NCBI GenBank assembly: GCA_030549175.1
Contig: JAUKUA010000006.1
Span: 3,472,001 to 3,536,000, forward strand
Reading direction: 5' to 3'
DNA: 64,000 nucleotides
DNA from: Lasiosphaeris hirsuta
Taxonomy: Eukaryota > Ascomycota > Sordariomycetes > Sordariales > Lasiosphaeriaceae
In this document: piece after piece, positions 34,066 to 46,756 of the stretch
Numbering within the stretch: the stretch's first letter is position 1
Layout of the letters: each line of letters opens with the position of its first letter
Made by a program: the position numbers and the translations under genes
The notes under the pieces: model-generated
Told to the model about the DNA's origin: nothing
The model's database searches: none
The model's input: only the letters and a program-made list of their open reading frames with translations

Positions 34066-35777
34066 CTAGAGTGCCGCATTTCCATATCTTGCTCTCCTCA
34101 TCTTCTGTGCCGCAGCGGCCGCTATGGAATCCAGCCCTTTCGCCCACTCTTCTGCATATTTCGACAATACGCTGTATGCCTCGTCTGGATTTTCTATTGC
34201 TTTCGTAGCCTCTTGACCCCTTTCCATGAGGTCATTCCATAGCTTTGTCGCTTCAGACAGCCCCTCTTGATTGATCTCAACAACCCTAAGCAGATCGTCT
34301 ATACCATTCGTGCCATAGTTTTGCAGGTTGTTTCGGCTAGGCTGTGTGCTAAAGGTATTTCCGCGAAACCGAGATTGAGCAGTCGTTGATGCGGCCGCTA
34401 CTCTGTGGTGATTTTTGGCCATGGCGTTAAAAGTTACAGGCCCGGGATGCAGACGGCTTGTCGCAGAGCCTCCCGAAGTGTGGGTTGAGGGCTGTGAATT
34501 GAGCCCAGAAGCTAGCAAACCATCACTAGCCCTTGCTGGTTGTACATGGCTAGGAGTGTCGGGTGTCTTTTCTGTGGGCTGTGAAGCATTCCCCAGCACC
34601 GAGGCTGTTCCCGTAGAAGGCCCGGGAAGCTCTCCCGCCTGACCATGGCTGGGGTTGAAGCGAAGATATTCCACGCTCGACCAGCTCTCATGTCTTGTCA
34701 AACTCGGGATCGCATTTTGGGATTGTGGGCGAGATGGGCCATCCTTCCAAAAGAAGGGGCTTCTTGGTGATAGCACAGAGTCCTCCTTCGACAAAATTGT
34801 GTCAAGGCGGTTTGAGACAGCATAATCACCGAGGCCTCCAACACTTGGGACTATCGTTGGCTTGCTCATCCTTAACCGCCTTCCACTTGCAGAGCCTACT
34901 CTGCTAAGCTTGTACAGGCCCTCATCGAGGACGCCAGGAATTCTGATAGTGGTTACAGGCTGAAGACCAGGAGACCACGAGTGCCATTGTGATATCGATG
35001 TTCCAGTGTTATCCATTCGCTGGCTTGGGGAGTGTCCAGGTATCATATGCTGGGAGGTATTTGCCGAACTTGAGGTGTACATATTGTGGGGGGTTGATGA
35101 TAGGCCTGGTAGAGAGCTGTTGCTGTAGAAGTTTTGTGGGTTGCTCAATGGTCTGGCGATGAACTTGTTGCTGGGGGGCGCCATTGGATAACCTTCCCGT
35201 TCTTGGCCAAGAGGAAAACCAGCATCGTGGCCACACAGATTATTGTCTATGGTAATGTTCAAAGCTAGCAGGTTAGAGCGAACGGCAATGAAGTCAAACG
35301 GTTCTTTAAACTTGATCTTTAAAGTTTGTCGGTGCTGTGGAAATGTCAGCTAGGTTGGCTCTCTGAATCACAATGAACAGAAGCCCACCTTCGATGTTCC
35401 CTTGGGGAATAGGAATACCAGAGAGCGATCTGAAGGTAAACATGTAACGGAATGTCGCAAAGCTGGATCGATTTCTGGCGAAGATAATGCAAAGGCGTCT
35501 AGGTCTAATCTTTCCTGTCATTCGGCTTAGATTGAGCCACCATCTCGCCTCTGCGGACCGCTTAACAAACCAGTTCATCTGCTTTGTCTTTCACATGCAC
35601 CATGAGGAGATGACGCCGAACTGGCATTTGCGTTTGCGATCCAGTGTAGGGGACACACGGTACAGGATCAACTTGGCTCTTCAGAAGAAGCTGTGGGTTC
35701 TTGTACCCATTCGGACTGCCATTAATGGAGATGTTTTCGAGCTTGAAGCGTAGCATCAATGGCCGCAGTGCGGCCAT
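34066..35777 (-). CDS. Unrecognised multi-exon protein with C-terminal coiled coil
   Basis: The last exon is secure. It is open from about 35335 to the stop at 34066 and begins HRQTLKIKFKEPFDFIAVRS. Its middle is Ser/Pro/Asn-rich (NPQNFYSNSS, SWSPGLQPVTTIRIPG) and its C-terminal segment is helical (DDLLRVVEINQEGLSEATKL, then EWAKGLDSIAAAAAQKMRRA). Upstream, a first exon probably starts at 35777 with MAALRPLMLRFKLENISING. The middle is ambiguous: an intron with a CCTAG acceptor near 35505 would give TPLHYLRQKSIQLCDIPLHV, but a second frame (RPRRLCIIFARNRSS) is also open. The join near 35340 lacks a strong donor in phase. An in-frame ATG also exists at 35837. I do not recognise the family. Confidence 0.6.
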
Positions 35778-36579
35778 CGTGGAAGATAGGAGACGGCAAG
35801 GTGATGAGAAACAAAGCACAGATATACCACTGAGCATCTAAGGCATGTGGCTGTCTGAGTTCGAGTGCGGGCGCGCAAAGTTTTCATGGTAGGTATGTAT
35901 GGAAGGAGCTCCCTTGGTTGGCACTTGGGGTGGAAAGCACTGCCTGATGGAACGAAATACCTTACCTATACCTGGGGTATCCCCAAAATGAATGGGCTTT
36001 ATGGAGGCAATACAAGTGCCCTGTCCGTTTAGAATCCACACCACCTAGAAGAACATGATTCTCTAGCTAGGGTAGCGTTGAATGTTCTGGGAATTCGGCG
36101 TGTTGCCATTCTGGCAAATATGTTACGAGTTGGTTTTCATGACGTTTGGTACTGCGCCATGCGCGGGAGAGCGTATTACGGCAGTACCTCCTATGAAATT
36201 CGAAATAAGCATCGGGTGGGCAGCTCGTTAACCTTTTCTATATTTTCCTTTGTTAAAAATAAACAGTTGTGCCCATCAATAGAAGGAAGTCTCTCGGCGG
36301 ATGCGTGGGCTGGAGTCAAGGATTGGACTGTGGCCCGTGCGTCCCGCCAAGGGGAAAAAGCTAACGCTTTTCCTGGAGCTACCAAGTCAGCCTCGCGTCG
36401 CATCGCGAACATCATCACAAAATCTATATCGGCATCCGCATCCGCGCTTGCGATTGTCCACCATCTCCCAATCACTTCTACATAGATTTAACAACGTTGC
36501 CGCAACCCCTCCAGCTACCTATAGACCATACCTTGCTACAGGTTATCCCCAGCGTCGAGCTGCGGCCCGATGCGCAAAG
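35778..36579. other. Divergent promoter region for the hypothetical gene and RSC9
   Basis: About 0.8 kb containing the leader of RSC9. A frame open from 36301 runs into RSC9 but upstream of 36580 looks like leader, not coding. No other gene is seen. Confidence 0.6.
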
Positions 36580-39565
36580 ATGGCCCCTACACCGAAACCA
36601 GTTGCCGAGCATAGAATCGATCGCACTCCCGAATATGAGAAGTTCATCGACGACCTGCGCATCTTCCACGAGAAGCGTGGCACCAACTTCGATCCCGAGC
36701 CCAAAATGGGCACAATGAATGTTGATCTGTACAAGCTCTTTAACTTTATCGTCGAGAATGGAGGCTACGACAAGGTCTCGGAGGAAAAGCTTATGTGGCG
36801 GAAGATGTGCGAAGGACTTGGTCTGATGCGGCACAATGCTCCTGCCGATGCCTACACGTTGAAGCAGATATTTTACAAGCAATTGGCCGCGTATGAGATT
36901 AAGAAGGTGCACAACAAGGAGCCGCCCCCACCCGAGATACTCGAGTTCACCACGGCCAAGGGCGGGTCCCTCTTGACCCGCACACTTGAGAACTTCCAGG
37001 CAAAGGCAAAGGCGGAGAAAGACGAATCAGGCGACGATGGCACACCTAGCAGAGAGCGACGAGTCGATGAGACGCCGAACTCCTCCGGACGGGCATCACG
37101 GGGTCTCAGGGAGGCACCCGCGCCGAGGGTCATTTTCCACCCGGATACAAATTCCACTCGCCAGACGCGACACGCCTCTGGTCCGCAGCCAGGTGGCTCC
37201 GGCACACCTGCCGCAAACTCTCCAGCACACGCGCCAAATTCGTCTCAACCACACAGCAACACGCCCATACCGGTCCACGCCCCCCCGCATAGCAGCTCCA
37301 GCCGAGGAAATGCTTCGCACACGTATAACCCTCCTGGCCCAGAGCTGAGCAATCCCGCGGTGCAGAGCTATCAGCCTCCACCTCTCCAACAGATGCCACT
37401 TCGCGTAGTGGACACTCCTACTAGCAACCCTGAGCGCTTTGCGCCTAGGCAACGCGCGCTTCGACAGCCGGTTTCACAGCCGCCTATCAACAATGCCGCC
37501 GTGCTACGTTCGGCCCTCCCACCAGGTAAGCCCCTTGCAACTGTTATCTTGCTCCCAGTAACACCCGTGCTAATGCCTTCTAGGGGTTTTAGATGGCCCC
37601 AACATTTACGAACGGTGTTTGTTTGCACTCCGTTCTGGCATCCGTGCAGAACAAGCATTTGGCCTCAACCACTTGGTTAAGATTTCATTTGAGCGTGGAG
37701 ACAAGTACAAGTTCTCACAGTTCAGCGGCCTCGCAGAGGGCCTGACTGAATTTGCTCTCGGAGTCGGAAGCCTGTTCTACTACATCGACTGGACGATTTG
37801 CAACGATCCTGATGTTGACGAGTATGGGGTTGGTGAGCTCGACGGCATCAACGGCTCCTTAGACATTCTTGAAAGAATCGCACAACTCAAGCCCAAGGCT
37901 GTCCAGGACAATTTCCAGCCTGCTGAGTTTTCCGACCACCTTACTCTGATCACAGAAGCCGTTCTTACCATCCGCAACATGGTCATGCTTGCAGACAACG
38001 CCAGCTACTTGTCTGACTATATGCCATTGAAGGACTTACTCTGCATCATACTTTGCCTCCCCGACATGGATCTTGCGGTGGAGCTGAAGCATTTTGCCCT
38101 GGATATCGCCGAGCAGATCACACCTTACCTCGTTCTCGGATCCGATGATCCTCTTTACAAAACCCTGTTGGCCCAGCTCGCTTCGACTGATCGGGGGACT
38201 ATTCTTACGTCTCTCCGAGCTATCGGCCGTATTGCCATGAACCATCCGACAGAGACGAACAAGCTCAGTGGAGTGCCACCAGCTGTTCTTCAAAACCTCA
38301 TGGATTGGCTTCTTCTGAATGACGACGAACTCATGGACGCATGCCTTGACTTTCTGTACCAGTATACCGCTATCGTCGCCAACCTGGACACGTTGATTCA
38401 AAGCACCAATGTGGAGCATCTTCTCACCCAGCTTGTTCGCCTACTCTCTCATGGCGCGAAGCGCGGGGTTCGGGAGCTGGTTCTCGTCGAAGCGAGCGTG
38501 GCTGTCGAAGCTCCCTCTGAGCACGTTGTTCCGATTCCCAAGGACTTGTTGGAGCATCTCATTGCCATGGAGGAGCCCGAGCGCTGCTATCAGTGGCTCA
38601 AGTGTTTCTTTGAGGAAGACCCAGACTCGCAAATCACGCAAATTGCGATCTGGCAGGCTTACAACACTGCATTCATTGAGCCTTTGAAGCGAAGAAACCG
38701 AACTATGATCAATGCGGCAGATTTCATCCGAAATATAAGTACGGTTTACCAAACTGCTGGAGCGCAGATCATTCGCGATCAGGGCCCGATGGGGGAGGTT
38801 CAGAAGTTTATCATTAGAGGCATTCGACCGAGACCTTTCCCAATCAGCCCAGAAGGTCAGGCCTACTTCCGATGTCAATGGTCCCCCACGCCAGGCGCGC
38901 CTCTCAAGTGCGGCGTCTGGAACCTATCGGCTGAGAAGATGTGGGATCACATAATGACTGACCACCTCGGCGAGAGTCCTGATGAAAAAGGCGAGTTCAA
39001 GAACCGCCAGGGAACCTACGTCTGCAGTTGGGACAGCTGCAAGAAGTATTCCCTGCCGACCAGCCTCTTCCTAGTCCAGTTCATGACGCACATCAAGACA
39101 CACCTCAAGACTGAGGAGTCGGGATACAAGGCTGCAGCGAACCAGCAAACTGGCGAGGGCTCGTCCCACGGCGGCAAGCGTCACAAGGTGCGCATCGTCA
39201 AGCCAGCCAAAACTATCAACCTGACGTACGAGGAGACGGCCAGTGTCCGCGACGATCGGAATCCCAACGCCATCCCTCAGTCCGCGGGGATCCCGCTGTC
39301 AGCGGTTCTCATCCTGCGCAACATAGCGCGCAACGTCGGCAAGACCGAGGCTGAGGAGACGCTACTCAAGCAGCAGGCGCTGGAGGGCGGTGGCAATGCC
39401 CGCGACGAGTCAGAGGGTATCGAGGACGGGTCGGTCATTCCCACCAGCGGCTGGAAAGAGCGTCTGTTCCGGCCCGTCACGGCGCGTCTCTGGGAGGTAT
39501 TTACCGAGAACAAGGTACTAGCCAAGGACCTGGCTGGCCTGTTTCAATTATTAGGACAGCAGTAA
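36580..39565 (+). CDS. RSC9: Chromatin remodelling complex RSC subunit Rsc9 (ARID protein)
   Basis: Two exons are inferred, 36580-37525 and 37584-39565, with a 58-nt intron; the product has 975 residues. The start MAPTPKPVAEHRIDRTPEYE is followed by an ARID/BRIGHT DNA-binding domain (about 15-110: KFIDDLRIFHEKRGTNFDPE, LYKLFNFIVENGGYDKV, LGLMRHNAPADAYTLKQIFY). A Pro/Ser/Asn-rich linker reaches to about residue 310. A long helical region follows, then two Cys/His segments near 740-810: CGVWNLSAEKMWDHIMTDHL and a C-x4-C-x-H-x3-H type finger (CSWDSCKKY to MTHIKTH). This order matches Rsc9 of the RSC/SWI-SNF family, which helps place the remodeller on promoters in the nucleus. The chosen ATG directly precedes the conserved N-terminus. 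Confidence 0.93.
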
Positions 39566-42500
39566 CCGGTACGCTGTCATTGGCGGTTATGGAGGATGAC
39601 TATGAAAGCAAAGAGTCCGGCATCCCTTGCTTAGCTTTTTTACGAAGCGCTGTTGTGCAGTATGCGGTTTATTGTGGCTGTGGCTGTGGAATGTATGTGG
39701 GGAGAGGCGCAATGGGAAAAGAACAAAGTGGGTTGACTGAGGAAACAGCGAAACTTGATGGATTTGTTGGATGTTATATGTCTTGTACGAGTAAAGCAAT
39801 ACCCCTTGCCTGGCGTTTCCGGCATTCAAAGGGAAGGCGGGAGGCATCGAGGACTTGTTTATTTTTCCTGTGTCAAGGATGGTAAGGGTTTGTAGAGCAA
39901 GCCCCACGTCTGGGCGTTGGGATAGTAAAAATGAGATATAATTCTGCCCCGACAAGCAGACTTCGCCGTAGCCTGAGGTACATACGGCACTTATTATGTC
40001 GTGCACATGTTGGAAGAGTAAATTATGTCTGAAACTGGAAGAGATGCCGCGGGTCCGGCACGTCGTATGTCGCCACGGGCAGCTGGGCCCCTTGGGGGTC
40101 TAAATACGGCCCCCACAGACATCTCCCCCCCCCCCGGATTCTGCCGTCGGCGCGACCCTGCCGGGAGCAGGCATCGCGAGCCTGCAAGAGCTCCTCTCTC
40201 CGTCGTTCCTTACCCGCAGCTCAGCTGCAGATGTGGGAGAAGATTTATGTGGCCCAAGCGCTAGCTGCTGCGGAGGGGCTCTGCTGACGGGACGCTAGCA
40301 GCCCGGTGGCGGCAGCTTGAGGCCATCGTGAGATCTGGGGTATGGGGAACGGGTAGTGCTTGGTTCTTTTGTTTTTTTTTCCTGTTTCACTCTGCTGAGC
40401 CGCTGGGAAACCAACGTCGCGTGGCGCTAGTCGGTATTTTCCCTTCAAGTTCGCGATAAATGTTTCCCCCAAATTCACGAGTGTGTACAGAGGGTAATAA
40501 TAAATAATATTGCAGCAATAATATTATGGTGAGATTAAAAGAATATTTGTCAGGATGTTCAATGATCGGTCATGCTTATTCTACAGAGAACTGCACAAGT
40601 ATGTAATTCCCCTCTTGGTGCGCTCTTGGTGATGCCGAAATCGGCGGAGGTTCGGGTGATGCCCCCCAGAGATTTCGAAGAGCGCGCGTCTCGGGAAATG
40701 CAATTGTAGCGAGACTTTTTGCTATCTACGCCTTTTCGATAGCCTGTCGGCCTCCCAAACGAACCGAAAGACTGTGCGCCAGAGCCAGGCCTGGAACTCG
40801 ATGTGCAGAAGATTTTGCCGAAATATTCTGCGAGATGCCCCTCTCACCTGCCGGGGCCGCATGCACTCTGGACCGCTGAAATCACAGCGGAAGCGCGAGG
40901 TCAAGGGGGTGTTCACTATTCGGAGAGTGGTGGACAGGAGCAGGGGCAGGGTCTGCAACGCGTCCAGGCTGCCGGTGTCTGCGAGACTTTGCCGCTGCGT
41001 TCGGGTCTAGGGCAGTCTATGATCGACACTCGTGCAGTGGTGGTTCCAAACACGGCCCCCTGATACGCCGCGGCTTTCCCTCTCCCCTGAACGGCTGACA
41101 GCCAATGTGGCTGCCGTCGCCCAACTACTGCGAGGCACTGCTACTAGGCTCCTTCGTACACGAATCCCAAAAGACGTTGACCGGTTGCTCGGCATAAGGA
41201 TACGAAAGAAAGGACCTACGGGTATGGCACGATCGGTTATGTATATTGTGTTATTAGAGGTGCCCCAAGAGTCAGCGCAACCCCAACATTTGAGTCAAGC
41301 AGCGACTCGAGGTCTCAAATCCCGACCTGCATGACAGACAGAATTTTCCAACAATGCGACGAAAATGCATTGCCGGCCCGTTGCCCTCTGGAAGGCTCCG
41401 CGGTGGCCTGAATAGCCGCTCGTTTTGTTTCATAGGGGTGATTTGGCATTAAACTTGGGCTGGTCGATGAGCTTTGCTGACTGTAGTTCAGCACAAAACA
41501 ATACCCCGATTTCCATATCAAGAATGTCCCACAGGTCTCTTTAAAATTATGTGCACGGGGTGGTAAACCCAGAACCCTCTTTCAAGAATATCAGACGAAG
41601 AAGAAGTCGTGAGATTGCCTGCTCCAACGCCGCCTCATGGTTTAGTTGATGCAGAGCGCTGATAAAGAGGTATGCACGGAGAATCCCTTGCGTTTGCTAT
41701 GCAGGGGACGAGCATGCAGAGACTAACTTTTTTCTGCAGTCTCTCGCCGCCCCCTTGCCGCGTTAGAAACGGGCAATGGGGTTTAAGGCCGTTGGCGCTG
41801 TTAAATTTACACCGAATTTGGACGTTAGAGCTTGTGATTCAGGATGGGATTTGCCAAATTTTTGTACCATTGCCCCCACGTTCACTCTTTCACCACGATG
41901 CTGGTGGGCATGCCAAGCAGTGCCGGTGGGGCCGAGCCGTGCGTCCCCCCTCTGCTGCAGTGCAACCCGCATGCGGGGCGACGACCGACCTCGACGACCC
42001 CACCATCTATTGCAGCGACAAGTTCATCCCAGAACCTCTATGAGGTTTGAGTTTCCAAGGTTCCGGAATGCTTGAACAGGCAGAGTGACAGCAGCTCCCA
42101 CATCAGGTGTCCTTGTTAAAAGTGGCAGGTACTACCTAATTAACTCTCTTCTCCGAGAAGGTCTTTTTTTCATGGGAACCTGGATAGGTAAGCTAAAGCA
42201 AACAGCAGCCGATCCGATCTGCGGAGCTTGAACGTGATGTCTCGTATGACCAGATTGTTTCGATGATCCGCTGTGATCCGCTGCAGCCCGACAGGCAACC
42301 AAGAAATATTTTTCAATGGGAGGTGTAACACGCTGCTGCTGCGGGGGAATGTGGATCGAAAAGCTCGGGCGGGGCAGACTTCCTGGGTTCCTAGCTGCCA
42401 AGGGGGCTTGCAAGCCGCTGCCGCAGGCAGGCTCAAGGCAGGTCAAACCCTGTCGCTCAAACCACCAAGGTCTCACGCATCTTGGGCATTTTGCGTTCCG

Positions 42501-43824
42501 CGTTTACTTGAGATTATTTCCAGTCCTGTGACTTGACCCCAGTCTCTTTGGTCCCACAGCAGGTGTTGGGAGATGGCTCACCGCTATCTTGGATTGCGAT
42601 TGTCGATCGGCCACATGTGTAATGCATGTATTGAGATAGAGATAAATGCTCGGCCAGCGAAGCAGAAGAGAAGCAGGACAGCAGACACAGCAGCATCAGC
42701 ATCTCAACTTCACCCTCGAGCCCAAGCCCAAGTCTGTGCGACTCAATTGTTTAAAACAGGTACGTGTGGTTTCCCCGGGAGGGCAGCTGGCCTGCCCAAC
42801 TGCCCTGCCCAACCGCCCTGCCCGTTCTTCCCGTGAACAAACATCCCACCTCAGACCCATCAGACAAGAGAGTGTGGCGGCCAGCAGTGGGTTTCTGAGT
42901 CTCTGGAAGCTCTGTCTCACCCCAACAACCCTCGTGCCCTCCACCCTCCATGAGAGGCTGTGCCCTCCGAAGGCACTGATTCTTTGTCAAATTGACCTCT
43001 CTGGTGTAACGCTGGCTGCCCGTCGGCGCGCCCAGGAAGCGTCTAGACCCAAGCTTATTCCCGGTGTGCCGCAGCAGTTTCTTCTGGCCCTTTGTCGCCC
43101 TAGAGTGCCATTCGCGCAAGAGCGGCAGACCAGACCAGACCAGACTAGACTACCACAGCACCAACGGCAGCCAAAGCGACAGCAGGGGGACCTAGAGCAG
43201 CTCGAACTCCTGAAGGATCTCGACTCGCCTCCGATCCCCACCGCACCGTCTGTGCCCCGCTACTTTCACCTGCTCCGGATCGCCCCTCGCCTCATCCGAC
43301 ATCCAGCCCCCCCTTGTGGCCCATCCGCAAAGCAAACCTTTCTTGCATATTGACTTTGGATATAAAAGCCTGACGGTTTGCCAAAGGCTGTCAGGTCCTT
43401 TTTCATCCCAGCAGTTTTGTGGTCGCTATTAAGGAGCCCAGGCACATTCAACGTGCCTTAACCCCCGATAGCCCCTACCATTCGCCCGCTTCATTTCTCG
43501 CTGCCACCGTCTCCTCGTGGTGTGGGAACCCCTCATCCATCGTGCATTTCTGAGCACCGAGCATTGAGCTCCCGCGCCTAGCAGCAGTCCATTCGTTGAC
43601 TTGGCCCCGGTCAGACGGACATATCCCCCTCACTTCGCACTTGGAACCGCGAGCAGTCAGCCTGACTTGCAGCCAACGACCCCCCAAGACCCCAGCTGCA
43701 CGAGGCCTCATAACCAGGAATAAAACCACCCCGCCGATCGCTTCCCAGATCGTTCCAAGTCCCACTCGCTTCTAGACATTCAGTTGTTCTACTAATCCTC
43801 AAAATCTACGACCGACTTATCACA
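39566..43824. other. Long intergenic region upstream of the SDR gene
   Basis: This 4.3 kb has no supported gene. It contains C- and T-rich runs (near 40128-40138 and 40370-40381) and an AT-rich patch at about 40490-40560. The last 0.9 kb is pyrimidine/A-rich and looks like a long promoter and leader. A 235-codon frame at 42646-43353 is Pro/Gln/Arg-rich without a domain. Confidence 0.55.
43361..43368 (+). promoter_or_regulatory. TATA-like box upstream of the SDR gene
   Basis: TATAAAAG lies about 460 bases before the ATG at 43825. It is followed by a pyrimidine-rich stretch and an A/C-rich leader ending TATCACA just before the start codon. This is the only convincing TATA match placed sensibly before a strong gene here; the transcription start is not known. 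Confidence 0.45.
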
Positions 43825-44987
43825 ATGGCCGCAGCCACTCGATCCGTTCGCCTGGCTACCCGCCTCGCCGCTGTGCCTCGGTTCTCCGCTGCCCGCACGG
43901 CTACCCTTTCCGTTGCGCAGCGTGCCGCTTTCTCCGTGTCGGCCCGCCGCTTCAAGTCTGGGGTGATCGGGGAGACCGAGGTCCCCGTCACCGTCTACAC
44001 GCCGGATTCCAAGGGTGTTGCCTCTTCCAGCTCAGACCACTTCAGCATCCCTGTTAAGGGTGGTGCTTCTCGGTCACCCGAGCCCGCAGCTGAGGAGGAT
44101 GAAGCCGTCACTCCCCTCGACGAGAAGGTCTTCCAGCAGATGCCCCGTACGATGCAGAAGATGAGCGTCATGGGCAAGGTCATCATCATCACCGGGTAAG
44201 CTCAATTTCCCATCTTGGGCGATATTCTTCCGCGATTTGTGACTAACACACACCCAGTGGTGCCCGCGGTCTTGGGAACCATATGGCTCGTGCCTGCGCC
44301 GAGGCAGGTGCCAAGGCCATTGTCATCTTTGACGCTAACCAGGAGCTTGGAGACGAATCGGCAGCTGAGCTTCACCAGAAGTCCGGTCTTCCAGTGTCCT
44401 TCTTCAAGGTCGACGTCCGCGACGGTGATGCCATCAACGCCGCCGTTCAGAACGTTGTCGATCTCTATGGGGCTCCTGACGTCCTCGTCAACTCGGCCGG
44501 TATTGCTGACTCCAACATCCCGGCCGAGACCTATGACCCGGCCATGTTCCGTCGTCTCATCGACATCAACCTCACTGGCTCCTTCTTGATGTCACAGTCG
44601 GTGGGCCGCGCCATGATGGCTGCTGGCAAGCCTGGCTCCATCATTCTCGTCGCATCCATGTCTGGCTCCATTGTCAACTACCCTCAGGAGCAGTCCTGCT
44701 ACAACGCCTCCAAGGCCGGCGTCATCCAGTTCGGCAAATCTCTCGCCGCTGAGTGGGCCAAGTACAACATTCGCGTCAACTGCATCTCCCCCGGCTACAT
44801 GGACACTGCTCTCAACAAGGTCCCCGCACTGGACGCCCAGAAAAAGATTTGGAAGTCACTCACTCCTCAGGACCGCCTTGGCGCAGTTGATGACCTCAAC
44901 GGCCTTTGCGTCTTCCTCGCATCTGATGCTTCTAGCTTCATGACTGGCTCCAACGTCGCAATCGACGGCGGATACACGCTTTACTAA
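43825..44987 (+). CDS. Mitochondrial-type short-chain dehydrogenase (D-arabinitol/sugar-alcohol dehydrogenase-like)
   Basis: Two exons are inferred, 43825-44195 and 44258-44987, with a 62-nt intron splitting the first glycine of the nucleotide-binding motif; the product has 366 residues. The N-terminus MAAATRSVRLATRLAAVPRF is Arg/Ala-rich without acids, like a mitochondrial presequence. After a polar linker the SDR core begins at about residue 110: GKVIIITGGARGLGNHMARA (TGxxxGxG cofactor motif), NSAG, the catalytic Ser in ASMSGS, and YNASK with the Tyr-Lys pair, ending SNVAIDGGYTLY. This is a complete classical SDR and should be active with NAD(H) or NADP(H). It resembles fungal arabinitol and mannitol dehydrogenases, but substrate cannot be fixed from sequence alone. 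Confidence 0.88.
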
Positions 44988-46756
44988 GTCTTGCGCACCT
45001 GATTTGGTTCTGGGATACCTCTATAGATGGCTCTGTTTTTTTCGACAGATTTGATACCCGGGACGATTCAAGCCCGCGTCTTCACCTGGTGGTCTAGAAT
45101 ACGGTTACGATTACTTGGGACGGCAAAAGTTCAGCCTTGTTGTTGACTTTGAAGAGGTTTTGTTGAATGGTTTTCTCGTCTTGCCAGCGTTGATGCATGG
45201 CGCAAATTTGACTTGGCGTTTGGGCATGGTATAAGAAGGGGAGTGTTTGTGGTTCTCTAGGGTTATGACATCCTTCTGCAGAAACAGGGGCTTTGAGTTC
45301 TGTGTCATGGGATGACCGTGGTGCAGTTCTGTTAATATGAAAAGGGCGATAACCTTAAATATCATCACCAGTACCAGTACACCCAGAGCTTAATCGTCGT
45401 GCAATGTGTCTACGCTTTCTTGCCTCTGGCAAAACTGAAGCTGCCTTGGCTCCAGGCTGCTCTACGGTATACACACATGTGCCTTAGTCTCCCCTCTGCC
45501 TTCACGTCGCCAACACGCTGTCAGGTCGGAGCCTGGAGTTGCAAGATCAGTTGGTAAAAAAAAAACTCAGCACTTACCCCCCTCTCAACAGCGTCCCGTC
45601 TCCTTTATTATATACGTTTTCCCATGTTCACTATCGTTTCCCCGTTGGACTACCGCTCACGAACAAAGAGACCATCAGTTCTGGATATTACGACTTTTCA
45701 ATACCTGGACGTATCACAAGGGAAGAATCAGAGCATGCAGCTCGTCCTCCCCTTTCCTTATCGAGCACCCACGCTGACGCCAAAAACCAGTCACAGCCAA
45801 GTGTCACGAAAGGGATAACAAAAAGGAGTTGCGAGTCTATATGCGGTTATGACCCCCCCCCCCCCGGCCCTTATACCCTCTCCCATATCCCATGACACTC
45901 ACCGGCCCAACACTCACAACGATCCCGCCCTCCATGCTGGAAGCCCAAATCAACCTCATTACGAGCCTCGAGCACACAAGCAGCGCAGCAAGGGGGTGAG
46001 GAACTCAGTAACAAGACAAAAAACTTTAAAAAAAAATAGTGAGTTTCTAGTCTCGGTTGAAACGACACTGCTTTCCGTTCCTCACGTTCCTTCCCAGTCC
46101 CCCTCCCCCACTGCAGAAGACTTATGATCTGTTGTGTCTGTGTCTGTATCCAGCCAAACCCCCCTTCGCCCCCCTTGATCCCCACCATGACCAACGTCTC
46201 TGACAACCATTTTCTAACCAAAATGAAACCCCCAAGCCAAGTTAGCGAACCACCGAAAGCATCTATGCAGGGTAAAGGCCAAATTTGAGACCCTTCCCAC
46301 CGAGTCAAATGCCCCCCAAGCATGATGTTGGTGCGCGTTGTCGTGGACTTGACGCAACAACACAGACAGGCAATTTGCTACCTTCTTGATAGCAATATCT
46401 ATGCCTGGACGGGATTCCACCACCCTATCGGTCCCTAAAAATATGTGCAAGTCGAAAACCCAAAATCCGAAACTTTTCAGGGGCATGATTCCACATTATT
46501 CTTTCCAGAAAACAAAGACAAAAACACCTAGAATTCATTGAGATTCAAAGTCTCGAATGCGGTAAATGCCGGCCATGGAGAAAAGAGCCAAAAAGATCAA
46601 AACAAGCAGCACGGTTTGCTGCGGCATCGGTATTTGCTTCCCCGAAGTATCCAGAACCCCCCACCCTAATCCATACCATAACAATAGAAAAGTCGGATGC
46701 CGCCAAAAAATTTGTCGATAGGACACCGTGGGGAGGTAGAAGCTCCAACCACCAAC
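44988..46756. other. Convergent intergenic region
   Basis: The 3' flanks of the SDR and STE20 genes. It holds a C-run of 12 at about 45856-45867 and several A-runs. Short frames at 45539-46127 lack any signature. No RNA gene was seen. Confidence 0.55.

Noticed and set aside
36301..36579. N-terminal extension of RSC9 to the open frame from 36301
   Set aside because: The extension is composition-biased leader sequence, and the ATG at 36580 directly precedes the conserved start.
42646..43353. 235-codon plus-strand frame upstream of the SDR gene
   Set aside because: Pro/Gln/Arg-rich, no domain, and it overlaps the TATA-like promoter region.
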